Assembly (NCBI RefSeq): GCF_004346205.1 | Contig: NZ_SMAM01000004.1 | Span: 124,001 to 188,000, forward strand | From: Bibersteinia trehalosi | Lineage (GTDB): Bacteria; Pseudomonadota; Gammaproteobacteria; Enterobacterales; Pasteurellaceae | Length of the DNA: 64,000 bases | Direction of reading: 5' to 3' | Shown: one piece after another, positions 7,968-16,537 of the stretch | Position numbering within the stretch: the first letter of the stretch is position 1 | Layout of the letters: every line of letters begins with the position of its first letter | Program-made: the position numbers and the translations under genes | Notes under the pieces: generated by a model | The model's input: the letters and a program-made list of their open reading frames with translations, nothing else | Told to the model about the DNA's origin: nothing | Database searches by the model: none

Positions 7968-8696
7968 ATGAATAACACCATTTTAATCACCGGCTCGAGC
8001 CGTGGTATCGGTAAAGCGATTGCTTTAACCCTTGCACAACAAGGGTTTGATATTGTGGTGCATTGCCGTTCTCGTGTGGAAGAGGCGGAAGCGGTGGCAC
8101 AAGCGGTCAGAAATCTCGGAAAAAATGCCAGAGTGTTACAGTTTGATGTGGCGGATCGTGAAAAAGTGCGGTCGATTTTAGAGGCAGATGTGGAACAACA
8201 TGGTGCCTATTACGGCGTGGTGCTAAATGCAGGGCTTACCCGTGATAACGCCTTTCCTGCTTTAACCGATGAGGATTGGGATAGCGTGTTGCGTACTAAT
8301 TTAGACGGTTTTTATAATGTCCTGCACCCGATTATGATGCCGATGATCCGCCGCCGTAAAGCAGGCAGGATTGTCTGTATTACTTCGGTTTCCGGCTTGA
8401 TTGGCAACCGTGGGCAGGTCAATTACAGCGCTTCAAAAGCCGGCATTATTGGTGCGGCAAAAGCACTCGCCATCGAGCTTGCCAAACGTAAAATCACGGT
8501 AAACTGCGTGGCGCCCGGCTTGATTGATACCGATATTCTGGACGAAAACGTCCCAATCGAAGAAATTCTCAAAATGATTCCCGCCGGACGAATGGGCGAT
8601 CCGGAAGAAGTAGCACACGCCGTTGCGTTTTTAATGGATGAAAAAGCCGCTTACATCACACGCCAAGTCATCGCCGTTAATGGTGGGTTGTGTTAA
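7968..8696 (+). CDS. apeQ: 3-ketoacyl-ACP reductase, SDR (ApeQ/FabG-like)
   Basis: A 242-residue short-chain dehydrogenase. The NADPH loop TGSSRGIGKA is at the N-terminus, NAG follows in the middle (VLNAGLT), and the catalytic Ser/Tyr/Lys are in SVSGLIGN…YSASKAG. It reduces the 3-keto intermediate in the polyene elongation cycle. The start codon is one base after the stop region of the inserted AlbA_2 gene, so transcription presumably passes through that gene. Length and motifs match FabG; position between apeP and apeR supports the ApeQ assignment. Confidence 0.92.
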   Translation: MNNTILITGSSRGIGKAIALTLAQQGFDIVVHCRSRVEEAEAVAQAVRNLGKNARVLQFDVADREKVRSILEADVEQHGAYYGVVLNAGLTRDNAFPALTDEDWDSVLRTNLDGFYNVLHPIMMPMIRRRKAGRIVCITSVSGLIGNRGQVNYSASKAGIIGAAKALAIELAKRKITVNCVAPGLIDTDILDENVPIEEILKMIPAGRMGDPEEVAHAVAFLMDEKAAYITRQVIAVNGGLC

Positions 8697-8713
8697 ATTT
8701 AGGATAATAATTC

Positions 8714-8740
8714 GTAGGGGCGGATCCAGTACCCGCCCGA
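8714..8740. repeat. GTAGGGGCGG short palindrome
   Basis: GTAGGGGCGG and CCCGCCC face each other in the 62-bp gap between apeQ and apeR. One of the dispersed short palindromes of this chromosome; it probably forms a hairpin in the operon mRNA. Confidence 0.6.
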
Positions 8741-8758
8741 AGCCAAAAAGAGATAAAT

Positions 8759-10027
8759 ATGAAACGAGTCGTCATCACTGGCATTGGTGCGGTTACCGCT
8801 TTTGGTAAAGAGTGGGCGGAAGTGAAAGCTGCCTTCCAACGCAAGCAAAATGCCGTTCAACATAAAGCCGATTGGGTAGAACGTTACCCGGAATTAGAGG
8901 CACAATTAGGGGCGGAAATTCACGGCTATCAACCGCCGAAACATTGGAACCGCAAGCAGTTGCGCAGCCTTGGACGAGTGTCGCAATTTGTGGTGGAGGC
9001 CAGCGAGCGAGCTTTAGCACAGGCCGGTTTGCTGGACGAAAACGGCGTGATTTTCGACTGGCTAAAAGACGGGCGAATGGGGGTGGCGTGTGGCTCGTCC
9101 ACAGGCTCTACCAATGATATCAAAGACGCCGCTGAATTGCTGATGACCGGCAAATCAGACGGCTTCAATGCCAACACCTATGTGCGAATGATGCCCCACA
9201 CCACCGCTGCCAATATTGGCATTTTCTTCGGGCTGACAGGGCGGATTATCCCCACCTCCAGCGCTTGCTCCTCGGGCAGCCAAGGTATCGGCTACGCTTA
9301 CGAAGCCATTAAATACGGTATGATCCCGATGATGCTTGCCGGCGGTGGAGAAGAATTTTGTGCCTCCGAAGTCTATGTATTTGACAGCCTCTATGCTGCC
9401 AGCCGCCGCAACGACAACCCAAAAGGCACGCCACGCCCCTATGACAAAGACCGAGACGGCTTAGTGATCGGCGAGGGAGCGGGGATGTTTGTGTTAGAAG
9501 AGCTGGAACACGCGTTGGCACGAGGGGCAAACATTATCGCCGAAGTGGTGGGCTATGGTGCAAACAGTGACGGTTCCCACGTCACCCGCCCACAAGCCAC
9601 CACAATGCAACGCTGTATGGAACTCGCCCTCAAAGATGCCGGTATTCAACCGAACCAAGTCGGCTATGTAAACGGACACGGTACGGCCACCGAGCAGGGC
9701 GACATTGCCGAAACTCAAGCCACCGCAGCGGTGTTCGGCAAAATTCCGCTCAGCTCGCAAAAAAGCTACTTAGGGCATACACTCGGTGCCTGTGGTGCGT
9801 TGGAAAGTTGGTTCAGCATTGAAATGATGCGAGATGGCTGGTTCGCCCCAACACTGAATTTAGAAAATGTCGATGAACGCTGTGGCGACTTGGATTACCT
9901 TCAAGGTGACGGACGGGAAATCCACACCGATTATGTGATGAACAACAATTTCGCCTTCGGCGGTGTGAATACCTCGCTGATTTTTAAACGGTGGGAGGAC
10001 GGTGCGCTACATACCAAGAGTTTTTAA
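8759..10027 (+). CDS. apeR: Beta-ketoacyl-ACP synthase (ApeR-like)
   Basis: A 422-residue KAS II-like enzyme with the nucleophile in SSACSSGSQGIGYA and histidines in NGHGTATEQGD and YLGHTLGACGALES. FAFGGVNTSLIF lies near the C-terminus. In characterised APE pathways ApeR is a second ketosynthase that works as a homodimer, probably in initiation or early elongation. GC-rich and well conserved. It ends the first half of the APE operon; the DNA that follows is disturbed. Confidence 0.9.
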   Translation: MKRVVITGIGAVTAFGKEWAEVKAAFQRKQNAVQHKADWVERYPELEAQLGAEIHGYQPPKHWNRKQLRSLGRVSQFVVEASERALAQAGLLDENGVIFDWLKDGRMGVACGSSTGSTNDIKDAAELLMTGKSDGFNANTYVRMMPHTTAANIGIFFGLTGRIIPTSSACSSGSQGIGYAYEAIKYGMIPMMLAGGGEEFCASEVYVFDSLYAASRRNDNPKGTPRPYDKDRDGLVIGEGAGMFVLEELEHALARGANIIAEVVGYGANSDGSHVTRPQATTMQRCMELALKDAGIQPNQVGYVNGHGTATEQGDIAETQATAAVFGKIPLSSQKSYLGHTLGACGALESWFSIEMMRDGWFAPTLNLENVDERCGDLDYLQGDGREIHTDYVMNNNFAFGGVNTSLIFKRWEDGALHTKSF

Positions 10028-10548
10028 CGGTATTAGTAAATACACCATGTAACAAAATTTTAGCTGTACGTTGGATAAATGCTTACATTTGCAAAACAAC
10101 GGCACTAAGTGCGAGTATAGCAAGCAAATGCCACTACAAATTATTAGATATAAAAGACATTTCCCAATACAACAGCAAAATCTCCAACGGCGAACGCAAA
10201 GTGGTCTACGCTGCCCGCAACGGCAAATTTGAAGCCGGCAAATCCAACGGCTGGGTAGAAGAAGAGTTCGCCACCCAACAAGCGGTACAAGCCTTGGACG
10301 AACTCACCGAACAGGCTCTACAAGCGGTCAAAAACGGCGAAAAATCTGCAATTTACTACTTAATGTACAAATACCGCTTCGACGAAACCACCCTTGCACA
10401 GGCAACAGGGTTCAGGAAGTGGCAGGTGAGAAGGCATTTTAGACCGGAGGTTTTTGCGAAGTTAAGTGAAAAGACTTTGGGGAGATATGCAACAGTATTT
10501 AGCCTTTCTCTCAACGAATTATTTATCACAACGGAGAATATCAAATGA
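9991..10548 (+). CDS. Unknown protein, probably 5'-truncated
   Basis: The open frame runs from a GTG inside apeR to 10548, but only the part from about 10140 (KDISQYNSKISNGERKVV onward) looks like real protein. It is hydrophilic, with an ALDELTEQALQAVKNGEKSA helix and a C-terminal helix-turn-helix-like segment (DETTLAQATGFRKWQVRRHF). There is no ATG, GTG or TTG in frame between 9991 and that region, and the first 50 codons look random. I read it as a gene that lost its 5' end or that starts at a rare ATT (10153 region). It overlaps the following lipoprotein start by four bases (ATGA). I do not recognise the family; a DNA-binding role is only a guess. Confidence 0.45.
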   Translation: MGGRCATYQEFLTVLVNTPCNKILAVRWINAYICKTTALSASIASKCHYKLLDIKDISQYNSKISNGERKVVYAARNGKFEAGKSNGWVEEEFATQQAVQALDELTEQALQAVKNGEKSAIYYLMYKYRFDETTLAQATGFRKWQVRRHFRPEVFAKLSEKTLGRYATVFSLSLNELFITTENIK

Positions 10549-10970
10549 AAAAACTCGCTGTATTATTACTTGCTGTTTTAGGTGTGACAGGTTGTGCAAC
10601 AACACCTGTGTCATCGGATAAAGCTATTCCTATGCCTAAAGAAAGGATGTTAGCTTATACAGAACCTAAACCAGACTATGCAAAAGTTCAGATTATCCGA
10701 GACAGCGGAAATTTAGGCGGTGCTTGTTATATTGGGGTAATGTATCGCCAAACGATCTTAGGCAGATTTGATGTGGCTGAAAAAGGGATTTTCTATCTTC
10801 CGGAAGGGGAATGGAAATTTGCAATAGTTCCTGATCCTAATGGTAAAGCATTATGCGGGGTCGATGGCTTTAATCCTGTATTTGAAACACAGCAAATTCG
10901 TAAAGACCAAGACAACTTATTTAGAATTAGCTTTGGCCCATATCGCAGACCGCGTTTATTGCCTATGTAA
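10545..10970 (+). CDS. Small lipoprotein of unknown function
   Basis: A 141-residue protein with a clear lipoprotein signal (MKKLAVLLLAVLGVTGCA), so it would be processed at Cys17. The remainder is a beta-rich domain with two further cysteines (GGACYIG and KALCGVDG) that could pair in the periplasm. I do not recognise the family. It begins by overlapping the previous ORF and has no counterpart in the standard APE gene set I know. It may belong to an inserted segment or help trafficking of the polyene lipid. Confidence 0.75.
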   Translation: MKKLAVLLLAVLGVTGCATTPVSSDKAIPMPKERMLAYTEPKPDYAKVQIIRDSGNLGGACYIGVMYRQTILGRFDVAEKGIFYLPEGEWKFAIVPDPNGKALCGVDGFNPVFETQQIRKDQDNLFRISFGPYRRPRLLPM

Positions 10971-10978
10971 CCATACTT

Positions 10979-11007
10979 GTAGGGGCGGGCCGAAGCTCGC
11001 CTCTATT
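10979..11007. repeat. GTAGGGGCGGG short palindrome
   Basis: GTAGGGGCGGGCC and GCTCGCCTCTAT form an imperfect hairpin between the lipoprotein gene and the BtrH-like gene. It belongs to the same dispersed family as 8714-8740. Confidence 0.55.
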
Positions 11008-11050
11008 TAGCTAAACAAACAAGCGCTCAAATAACAGAAATTTTTTGCCA

Positions 11051-11941
11051 ATGAACAACTTCCCCCACCAACACACTGCCCACTGCGAGAGTGGTGTGAT
11101 GAGTACCCTGCTGAAATCGCAGGGTGTTGATTTTAACGAAGCGATGGTTTTTGGGCTGTCGCACGCCTTGACGTTTGTCTATCTGCCCTTGATTAAAGTG
11201 AGCGGAATGCCGCTGATTTCCTACCGAATGCCGCCGAAATCGATTATCAAAACCCTGTCAAAACGCCTGAAAGTGCGGTTGAAAATGCAGAAGTTTTCCA
11301 ATGAAATGGCAGGGCAGCAGGCGTTAGATAAGGCATTGGCACAGGGTAAATTAGTCGGGCTACAGACTTCCGTATTCTGGCTACCCTACTTCCCGCCGGA
11401 AATGCGTTTTCATTTCAACGCCCATAATTTGTTGGTGTATGGCAAAGAGGGCGAGGAGTATTTAATCAGCGATCCCGTGTTTGAAAACGTGCAACGCTGC
11501 TCCGCTGCCGACCTGCAACGCGCTCGTTTTGCCAAAGGCGCATTGGCGGCGAAAGGACTGATGTACTATTTCGACAGCACGCCGGATTTGAGCGCTCTTG
11601 ATTTGCCGACCCTCATTCGCCAAGCCGTGTACAAACAGGCAAAACAGATGCTCGCTCCACTGTTTTTTGTGGGGGGGAAAGGTATTCGCACGGTGGCAAA
11701 ATCCATCGAAAAACTGAGCCGTTGCAAAAAAGGCGAAAAATATAACCGCTTGTACCTAGGGCATATTGTACGAATGCAGGAAGAAATCAGCACCGGCGGC
11801 GCAGGTTTCCGCTATCTCTATGCCTATTTTCTCGAACAAGCGGCTGAAATTTGCCAAGAGCCAAATTTCAAACAGGCTTCCGAGCAAATGACCGAAATCG
11901 GCGACCAATGGCGGGAATTTGCAAGTCTCTGTGTCAAATAG
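11051..11941 (+). CDS. BtrH-N-domain protein of the APE cluster
   Basis: A 296-residue protein (ATG at 11051) opening with HTAHCESGVMSTLLKSQG, the pattern of the BtrH N-terminal domain: a papain-like fold that in butirosin synthesis moves an acyl group from ACP. Cys and His of this region are the likely catalytic residues (C at about residue 11, H near the GLSHAL motif, and FNAHNLLVYG later). BtrH-type genes accompany many aryl-polyene clusters together with an ABC ATPase and permease. Here only fragments of the ATPase remain, beyond the inserted reverse transcriptase. Presumed role: acyl transfer or tailoring of the polyene. Confidence 0.75.
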   Translation: MNNFPHQHTAHCESGVMSTLLKSQGVDFNEAMVFGLSHALTFVYLPLIKVSGMPLISYRMPPKSIIKTLSKRLKVRLKMQKFSNEMAGQQALDKALAQGKLVGLQTSVFWLPYFPPEMRFHFNAHNLLVYGKEGEEYLISDPVFENVQRCSAADLQRARFAKGALAAKGLMYYFDSTPDLSALDLPTLIRQAVYKQAKQMLAPLFFVGGKGIRTVAKSIEKLSRCKKGEKYNRLYLGHIVRMQEEISTGGAGFRYLYAYFLEQAAEICQEPNFKQASEQMTEIGDQWREFASLCVK

Positions 11942-12054
11942 TGCCGAAAACCGACAGCGGAAGGATATCGGGAAGTGGCGGATTTTTTAAAGATAATCTC
12001 AGAATATGAGAATCATTTTTGGAAAAGAATCTATAAAGTTATTTAGGAGTAATA

Positions 12055-13632
12055 ATGAATATAGAAAAGGCAATAATGTTAGCTATTGATAATGTTAAGA
12101 AGGAGGGGATAACTGATATTTTTCCTACTCCTTTTGAGGTCTCTTTATTAAAGAATAATGATGATTTTAAAAATGAGGTATTCAAGCAAATAAAATCTAG
12201 ACTTATGCCTAATGAGTTAGGAAAATTGAAAATTCATCCATTAGGTCATGTTCTTTTCCCTAAAAAGGAGGCTTATGATTTTAGAAAAGCAGCTCTTTTA
12301 CAACCTCTTGATACTATAATTTATTTGGCTATTATTTTACAATTTGCAGATGAAATTGAAAAAAATAGAATACCAAAATCAAAAAAGATTGTATTTTCAT
12401 ATAGATTTAAACCTAAAGACGGTTATTTATTCGATGCAAAGTATAATTATACCTCATTTAACCATGAGGTTTCAAAGCAAATAAAAAAGAAACATACTAA
12501 AGTCTTGGTAAAATGTGATATATCAAATTTCTATGATAGACTTAATCTACATAGGCTAGAATCTACACTCCTAAGTCTTCCTAATATTAATAGTAAGCTA
12601 ATTAATTTAACTAATAATTTATTGCTTTTCTGGGCTAATCGTGATTCTTATGGTCTACCTACTGGAGGAAATGCTAGTAGAATATTAGCCGAGTCAGCTC
12701 TTATATCATTAGATGACTATTTATTATCGCATAAAGTTAAATTTTGCAGATTCGTTGATGATTATAGATTTTTTGCTCCTAGTATAGAAGTCGCACATGA
12801 ATGGCTAACAATGTTTATTGAAAGATTACATCTTGAAGGACTCACAATTAATCCTCTCAAGACAACTATCGAGGATGTATCCCTTATGGATGGCATAAAT
12901 AAAAATGAAGGGGTTGTAATTTCTAATAGCATAAAGAAACATAGTAGGATAGTTGTTGGGTATTCAGGAACAATACCAACTAAATTTAGAGAAATTTCCG
13001 AAAAGGAAATTAGGAATTTAAAAGATGACTCCCTAGATTTATTAGTACAAAAGATAGATAATGAGCAAATATTAAGCCCTGATGATGTTAAAAAATTTAT
13101 AAGGACTCTAATTGCTAGAGAGGAGTTTGATAAAATTTTTTACCTTACTAATTTTATTGATAAATTTCCTCAATTTACTCCACTAGTAATCGACGTCTTC
13201 ATAAAGAAAGCTGATTTAATAAGTCCACATATTAGGGATGACATTAAAAATTATTTTACAGAAAAGATAACTAGTAATGCTAATTATCCAGAGTATATTA
13301 TGAGCTCTATAATATCTTTGTTAGGTAAAGAACACTATAGAAATATACCTGCATTAATGGAGTATTTTAGAAATTTAAAAAGAAACTCTGGGGTTTATAT
13401 AGGTCGTGCTGTATTAGATGCCCTTTTTAATAACGTCTCAAGAACAGAAGCATTGGAAATTAGACAGTATTTTAATCGTGCTGATTTATGGGAAAAAAGA
13501 GCTATTATCCGCCTTGTCATTAATGCTCTACCTGGCGATGAACTTAGACCATGGTTGAAAAATATTAAAATTCATTTAGGAGATGATTTATTTGCTGTAG
13601 AAATATTTGATAAGGCAAAAAAAAGTAAATGA
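12055..13632 (+). CDS. Reverse transcriptase, defence-type (Abi/UG-like)
   Basis: A 525-residue RNA-directed DNA polymerase. Motif A is CDISNFYDR (Asp155), motif B GLPTGGNASRILAE (200-213), and the catalytic motif C is FVDD (233-236), a variant of YxDD. About 220 residues of helical, repeat-like sequence follow the polymerase domain. There is no maturase or endonuclease domain and no intron-like boundaries. Such free-standing RTs (Abi/DRT/UG groups) typically act in phage defence; I cannot assign the exact class. A ribosome-binding site (TTAGGAGTAATA) precedes the ATG. The gene is extremely AT-rich and sits between the BtrH-like gene and an ABC ATPase remnant, overlapping the latter by four bases, so it is a clear insertion. 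Confidence 0.85.
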   Translation: MNIEKAIMLAIDNVKKEGITDIFPTPFEVSLLKNNDDFKNEVFKQIKSRLMPNELGKLKIHPLGHVLFPKKEAYDFRKAALLQPLDTIIYLAIILQFADEIEKNRIPKSKKIVFSYRFKPKDGYLFDAKYNYTSFNHEVSKQIKKKHTKVLVKCDISNFYDRLNLHRLESTLLSLPNINSKLINLTNNLLLFWANRDSYGLPTGGNASRILAESALISLDDYLLSHKVKFCRFVDDYRFFAPSIEVAHEWLTMFIERLHLEGLTINPLKTTIEDVSLMDGINKNEGVVISNSIKKHSRIVVGYSGTIPTKFREISEKEIRNLKDDSLDLLVQKIDNEQILSPDDVKKFIRTLIAREEFDKIFYLTNFIDKFPQFTPLVIDVFIKKADLISPHIRDDIKNYFTEKITSNANYPEYIMSSIISLLGKEHYRNIPALMEYFRNLKRNSGVYIGRAVLDALFNNVSRTEALEIRQYFNRADLWEKRAIIRLVINALPGDELRPWLKNIKIHLGDDLFAVEIFDKAKKSK

Positions 13633-13977
13633 TTCAAATTATAAATTTAAAGCATAAATATACAAATGCCAATAGTTCTGCCCTGCAAAATATCAATTTG
13701 CATATCCCCCCGGCCTCCGCTATTGGTTTGCTCGGTGAAAATGGGGCGGGGAAGACGACTTTAATGTCGTTGCTGACGGGGTTGCAAGCGGTGCAATCGG
13801 GGCAGATTTTGCTTAATGGTGTGCCGTTTGAGCAATTAAGCCGTGCCGAGTGTCATCCAATTTCCCTTGCGCTGTAGGATTTCACTTTTTATCCGCTTTT
13901 AATGGGGTGGGAAAACCTCTGCTTAATTCCTGCTGAAATAGATATGCAATCTCGTTAATTTATTTTAGATGAAGCAG
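13629..13977 (+). pseudogene. Broken ABC transporter ATPase
   Basis: The frame encodes the start of an ABC-2-type ATPase with an intact Walker A (GENGAGKTT) but meets TAG at 13875. Past the stop the same frame continues the family sequence (FTFYPLLMGWENL). After a second stop it jumps to an LDEA motif resembling Walker B at about 13962. The signature and intervening segments are missing, so there is both a nonsense mutation (CAG to TAG is the simplest path) and a deletion. BtrH-ABC ATPase-permease is a usual trio in APE clusters; the permease is gone. Confidence 0.85.
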
Positions 13978-14274
13978 TTTTTTCATTTTTACCTCTTATT
14001 TTTTCATCTTGGTATTTAATTTTTCAACTAATTGGCTAACATTCTCATCCGTATTCACTGTCCTTGTTAGCTTTTAGTAACTTCTACAGTAAGTGGGGTT
14101 GGTGTTAAAACCGAAGTCATAGGCATTGGTCTGCAGGGCACTTAAATTCTATTACCTATAGCTGAGTTAAATGGAAAAGATCAACAATTTTAACCGCACT
14201 CTTCCCCAAATATTAGAAAAGCTTATCGCATTCGTGTAAAATAAGTTAAATTTTATCTATTCATTGGAACAACA
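13978..14274. other. Degenerate intergenic DNA
   Basis: No ORF of note. The first 80 bases still translate, after LDEA, to a hydrophobic run (PLIFSSWYLIF) that may be a scrap of the lost ABC permease. The rest is AT-rich with several stops in each frame. The last 40 bases before 14275 contain a plausible ribosome-binding and promoter region for the lipoprotein gene. Confidence 0.5.
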
Positions 14275-14778
14275 ATGAAAAAACTTTTATCACTCTTTAT
14301 TTTAGGATTATCACTTATCTTAACAGGTTGTAGCTCTCTTAAGACCGAAAACAACTTAGAAAGAAACCCTGAAACTAAATATGCTTCATTTAAAGTGGTG
14401 AATACGACTTCGGAGCATTCTATTGATCCTAAAGTCGCTAACCTTTTTGGTGCAGAACTTCGCGCACAGTTGAGTAAATTTGGCTATAAAGAAGGCGATG
14501 ATGTAACGATCAGTTATAGCGTTGATGCTTTTGATCAAGGTAACCGCGCGCTTCGAATGTTTGTTGGCTTTGGTGTAGGGAAAGGCACAATGGAGTTTTC
14601 TACGGCATTAAAAGATAAATCGGGCAAATCGCTTGGCAATATTTCAACTGAATCTGCACTAAAAATGGGATTTTTTGGCGGAAGTTTGGATAATTTAATC
14701 CGTAAAAATGCTATTGCTGTTGCAACTCGTATTCATAAAGCAAAAATTTTCCAAAAAGCGGAACAAGCTAAAGAGTGA
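14275..14778 (+). CDS. DUF4410-type lipoprotein
   Basis: A 167-residue predicted lipoprotein: signal MKKLLSLFILGLSLILTGC with lipidation at Cys19, then a domain like DUF4410 (YSVDAFDQGNRALRM, GKGTMEFSTALKDKSGK). DUF4410 proteins are small outer-membrane or periplasmic lipoproteins of unknown function. The stop overlaps the chain-length factor gene by four bases, so it is now part of that operon. It occupies the place where an ABC permease would be expected and looks like a replacement. Confidence 0.7.
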   Translation: MKKLLSLFILGLSLILTGCSSLKTENNLERNPETKYASFKVVNTTSEHSIDPKVANLFGAELRAQLSKFGYKEGDDVTISYSVDAFDQGNRALRMFVGFGVGKGTMEFSTALKDKSGKSLGNISTESALKMGFFGGSLDNLIRKNAIAVATRIHKAKIFQKAEQAKE

Positions 14779-15527
14779 TGAACCCAATCTGCACCTTCTC
14801 TTTCAATATTTCAGCATGGAACGTAGTTGCCAATAAAGCCTTGTCGGTTGAAGATTGGCAACAGGGCGAGGCGTTTTGGCAGGCAAATGCTGAGCGTTGG
14901 GAAACGGTTTCGCCGAAATTGGCATTTCTGCCACCGCTCAAACGCCGCCGTTTAAGCGATGCCGCTCGCCTTTTCTTTGAAAGTGCGTGGGAATTAACGG
15001 CAGAGGGCGAAAATCTGCCGGTGGTGTATGCCTCACAAAACAGCGAAATCAATCGTAGTTTTGCCCTGTGGGAAAGTTTGTTGAAAGAGGGCGATGTGTC
15101 GCCGACTTCATTTAGCCTGTCGGTGCATAATGCACTGGTGGGGCAGTGGTCGGAAATGCGTTGGGTGAAAGCGGAGACCACCGCGATTGCCGCTCAACAC
15201 GATAATTTGGAAACTGCCCTGCTGGAAGCCTATTTGTTGCTCAATGATGGGCATCAGAAAGTGCTGGTCGTGGTGGCGGAAGATCCGCTGGCGAAAGTGT
15301 ATAACGCCGAGCCGGTTTATCGCCAACCCTTTGCTTATGCCTTGGCGTTGGTGGTGGAGCAAGGCAGTCAGTATCAGCTTGAACTGAACTCACAAGCGGT
15401 CGAAAACAGCGAAAAAGTTACAAATGGGGATAATGCCCTGATCTTTGTGCAACAACAGCACTTGGGCAACCGAGCGTGGCAAACCTCGGCAAGCCGTGGA
15501 GGTGTGTGGCGATGGGTGAAAAACTAA
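14775..15527 (+). CDS. apeC: Ketosynthase chain-length factor (ApeC-like)
   Basis: A 250-residue protein of the short beta-ketoacyl synthase type (Ketoacyl-synt_2) found in aryl-polyene and resorcinol clusters. It keeps parts of the fold (PVVYASQNSEINRSFALW, PTSFSLSVHNALVGQWS) but the usual nucleophilic cysteine is replaced in the VHNA segment, consistent with a non-catalytic partner that sets chain length. It pairs with ApeO. Translationally coupled to the lipoprotein upstream and overlapping the acyltransferase downstream by 16 bases. GC-rich. Confidence 0.8.
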   Translation: MMNPICTFSFNISAWNVVANKALSVEDWQQGEAFWQANAERWETVSPKLAFLPPLKRRRLSDAARLFFESAWELTAEGENLPVVYASQNSEINRSFALWESLLKEGDVSPTSFSLSVHNALVGQWSEMRWVKAETTAIAAQHDNLETALLEAYLLLNDGHQKVLVVVAEDPLAKVYNAEPVYRQPFAYALALVVEQGSQYQLELNSQAVENSEKVTNGDNALIFVQQQHLGNRAWQTSASRGGVWRWVKN

Positions 15528-16273
15528 ACTGGCTGAAACGCTTTGTCGCCACGCTGTTTGGTTTTGTGATTTTCGGCGTGGTGGGGGTGCTGTTTATCCC
15601 GCTGCTTTATCCTTACGCCAAAAATTACCCGCATAACCCGCTCGCCACCCAACTCAAAGGGCGAAAAATCGTCAGCCGAACCTGGTACTATTTTGTGCGG
15701 TATCTGCAATGGAGTGGGGTGCTGGAAGTGCATTATCACGGCTTTGAAAAACTCGGCAGAGCAGGGCAATTAGTGCTTGCTAATCACCCTTCACTACTGG
15801 ATGTGGTGCTGATTTTCAGCCAAGAACACCGCTTTAACTGCATTGTAAAGCAAGATTTAATGCAAAATTCGGCAATGGTCAGCCCGATTAAAGCCTGCGG
15901 TTTTGTGCCGAACACCGAAAGTGAAGAACTGCTTGAAATTAGCCACCAAATCTTGCAAACCCAGCCGTTACTGCTGTTCCCTGAAGGCACGAGAACCAAA
16001 GATGACGGCGTGGTGCGATTGCACCGTGGGGCGGTCTCTATCGGGCTACGCAGTGCGAAAGTGATTACTCCGATTGTGATTCAACTGCAACATCGTGCCT
16101 TGAAAAAAGGGCAGCCGTGGTATGACATTGCCAAGCACAAAATGATTTATACGCTCAGGGTGGGCGAGGACATCGATCCGCAAACCTATTTGGCAGAAAA
16201 GCCGTTGCCGATTGCCTCACGCCGCCTGAATGCAGATTTGGAAACCTATTTTAATACCTACTCGAAGGAATAA
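15512..16273 (+). CDS. apeD: Lysophospholipid-type acyltransferase (ApeD-like)
   Basis: A 253-residue PlsC-family acyltransferase. I choose ATG at 15512 (MGEKLNWLKRF), which overlaps apeC, over the longer upstream frame. An N-terminal membrane helix (FVIFGVVGVLFIPLLY) is followed by the acyltransferase motifs NHPSLLDVV (NHxxxxD type) and FPEGTR. It would attach an acyl or polyene chain to a glycerol-type acceptor at the inner membrane. Two bases separate it from the ACP gene. Confidence 0.87.
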   Translation: MGEKLNWLKRFVATLFGFVIFGVVGVLFIPLLYPYAKNYPHNPLATQLKGRKIVSRTWYYFVRYLQWSGVLEVHYHGFEKLGRAGQLVLANHPSLLDVVLIFSQEHRFNCIVKQDLMQNSAMVSPIKACGFVPNTESEELLEISHQILQTQPLLLFPEGTRTKDDGVVRLHRGAVSIGLRSAKVITPIVIQLQHRALKKGQPWYDIAKHKMIYTLRVGEDIDPQTYLAEKPLPIASRRLNADLETYFNTYSKE

Positions 16274-16275
16274 AA

Positions 16276-16536
16276 ATGCAATTAGAACAACAACTTAAAC
16301 AACTGATTATTGATAGTCTTGCCCTTGAAGATATTAGCATTGATGACATTGAAACCGATGCGCCGCTGTTTGGTGATGACGGCTTAGGTTTAGATTCTGT
16401 TGATGCGCTGGAACTTGGCTTGGCGGTGCAAAAAACCTTCGGCTTAAAGCTCGACAGCGAAAACCAAAATCTGCGTAGCCACTTTGAAAGCGTGGCAACA
16501 CTGGCAGCCTTTATTCGTAGCCAACAGGGGGCATAA
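16276..16536 (+). CDS. apeE: Acyl carrier protein 1 (ApeE-like)
   Basis: An 86-residue acidic acyl carrier protein. The phosphopantetheine site is the serine of LGLDSVDALELG, near residue 38, preceded by the loop DAPLFGDDGL. It carries the growing polyene as a thioester. The gene is two bases from a second ACP gene, a pairing typical of APE clusters. Confidence 0.9.
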   Translation: MQLEQQLKQLIIDSLALEDISIDDIETDAPLFGDDGLGLDSVDALELGLAVQKTFGLKLDSENQNLRSHFESVATLAAFIRSQQGA

Positions 16537-16537
16537 A

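Noticed and set aside
9309-9760. Long antisense ORFs opposite apeR
   Set aside because: They are compositional shadows of the GC-rich coding strand, without ribosome-binding sites or recognisable domains.
12055-13632. Group II intron or retron
   Set aside because: No intron domain V/VI-like structure or maturase domain is seen next to the RT and no msr/msd-like inverted repeats are visible upstream.
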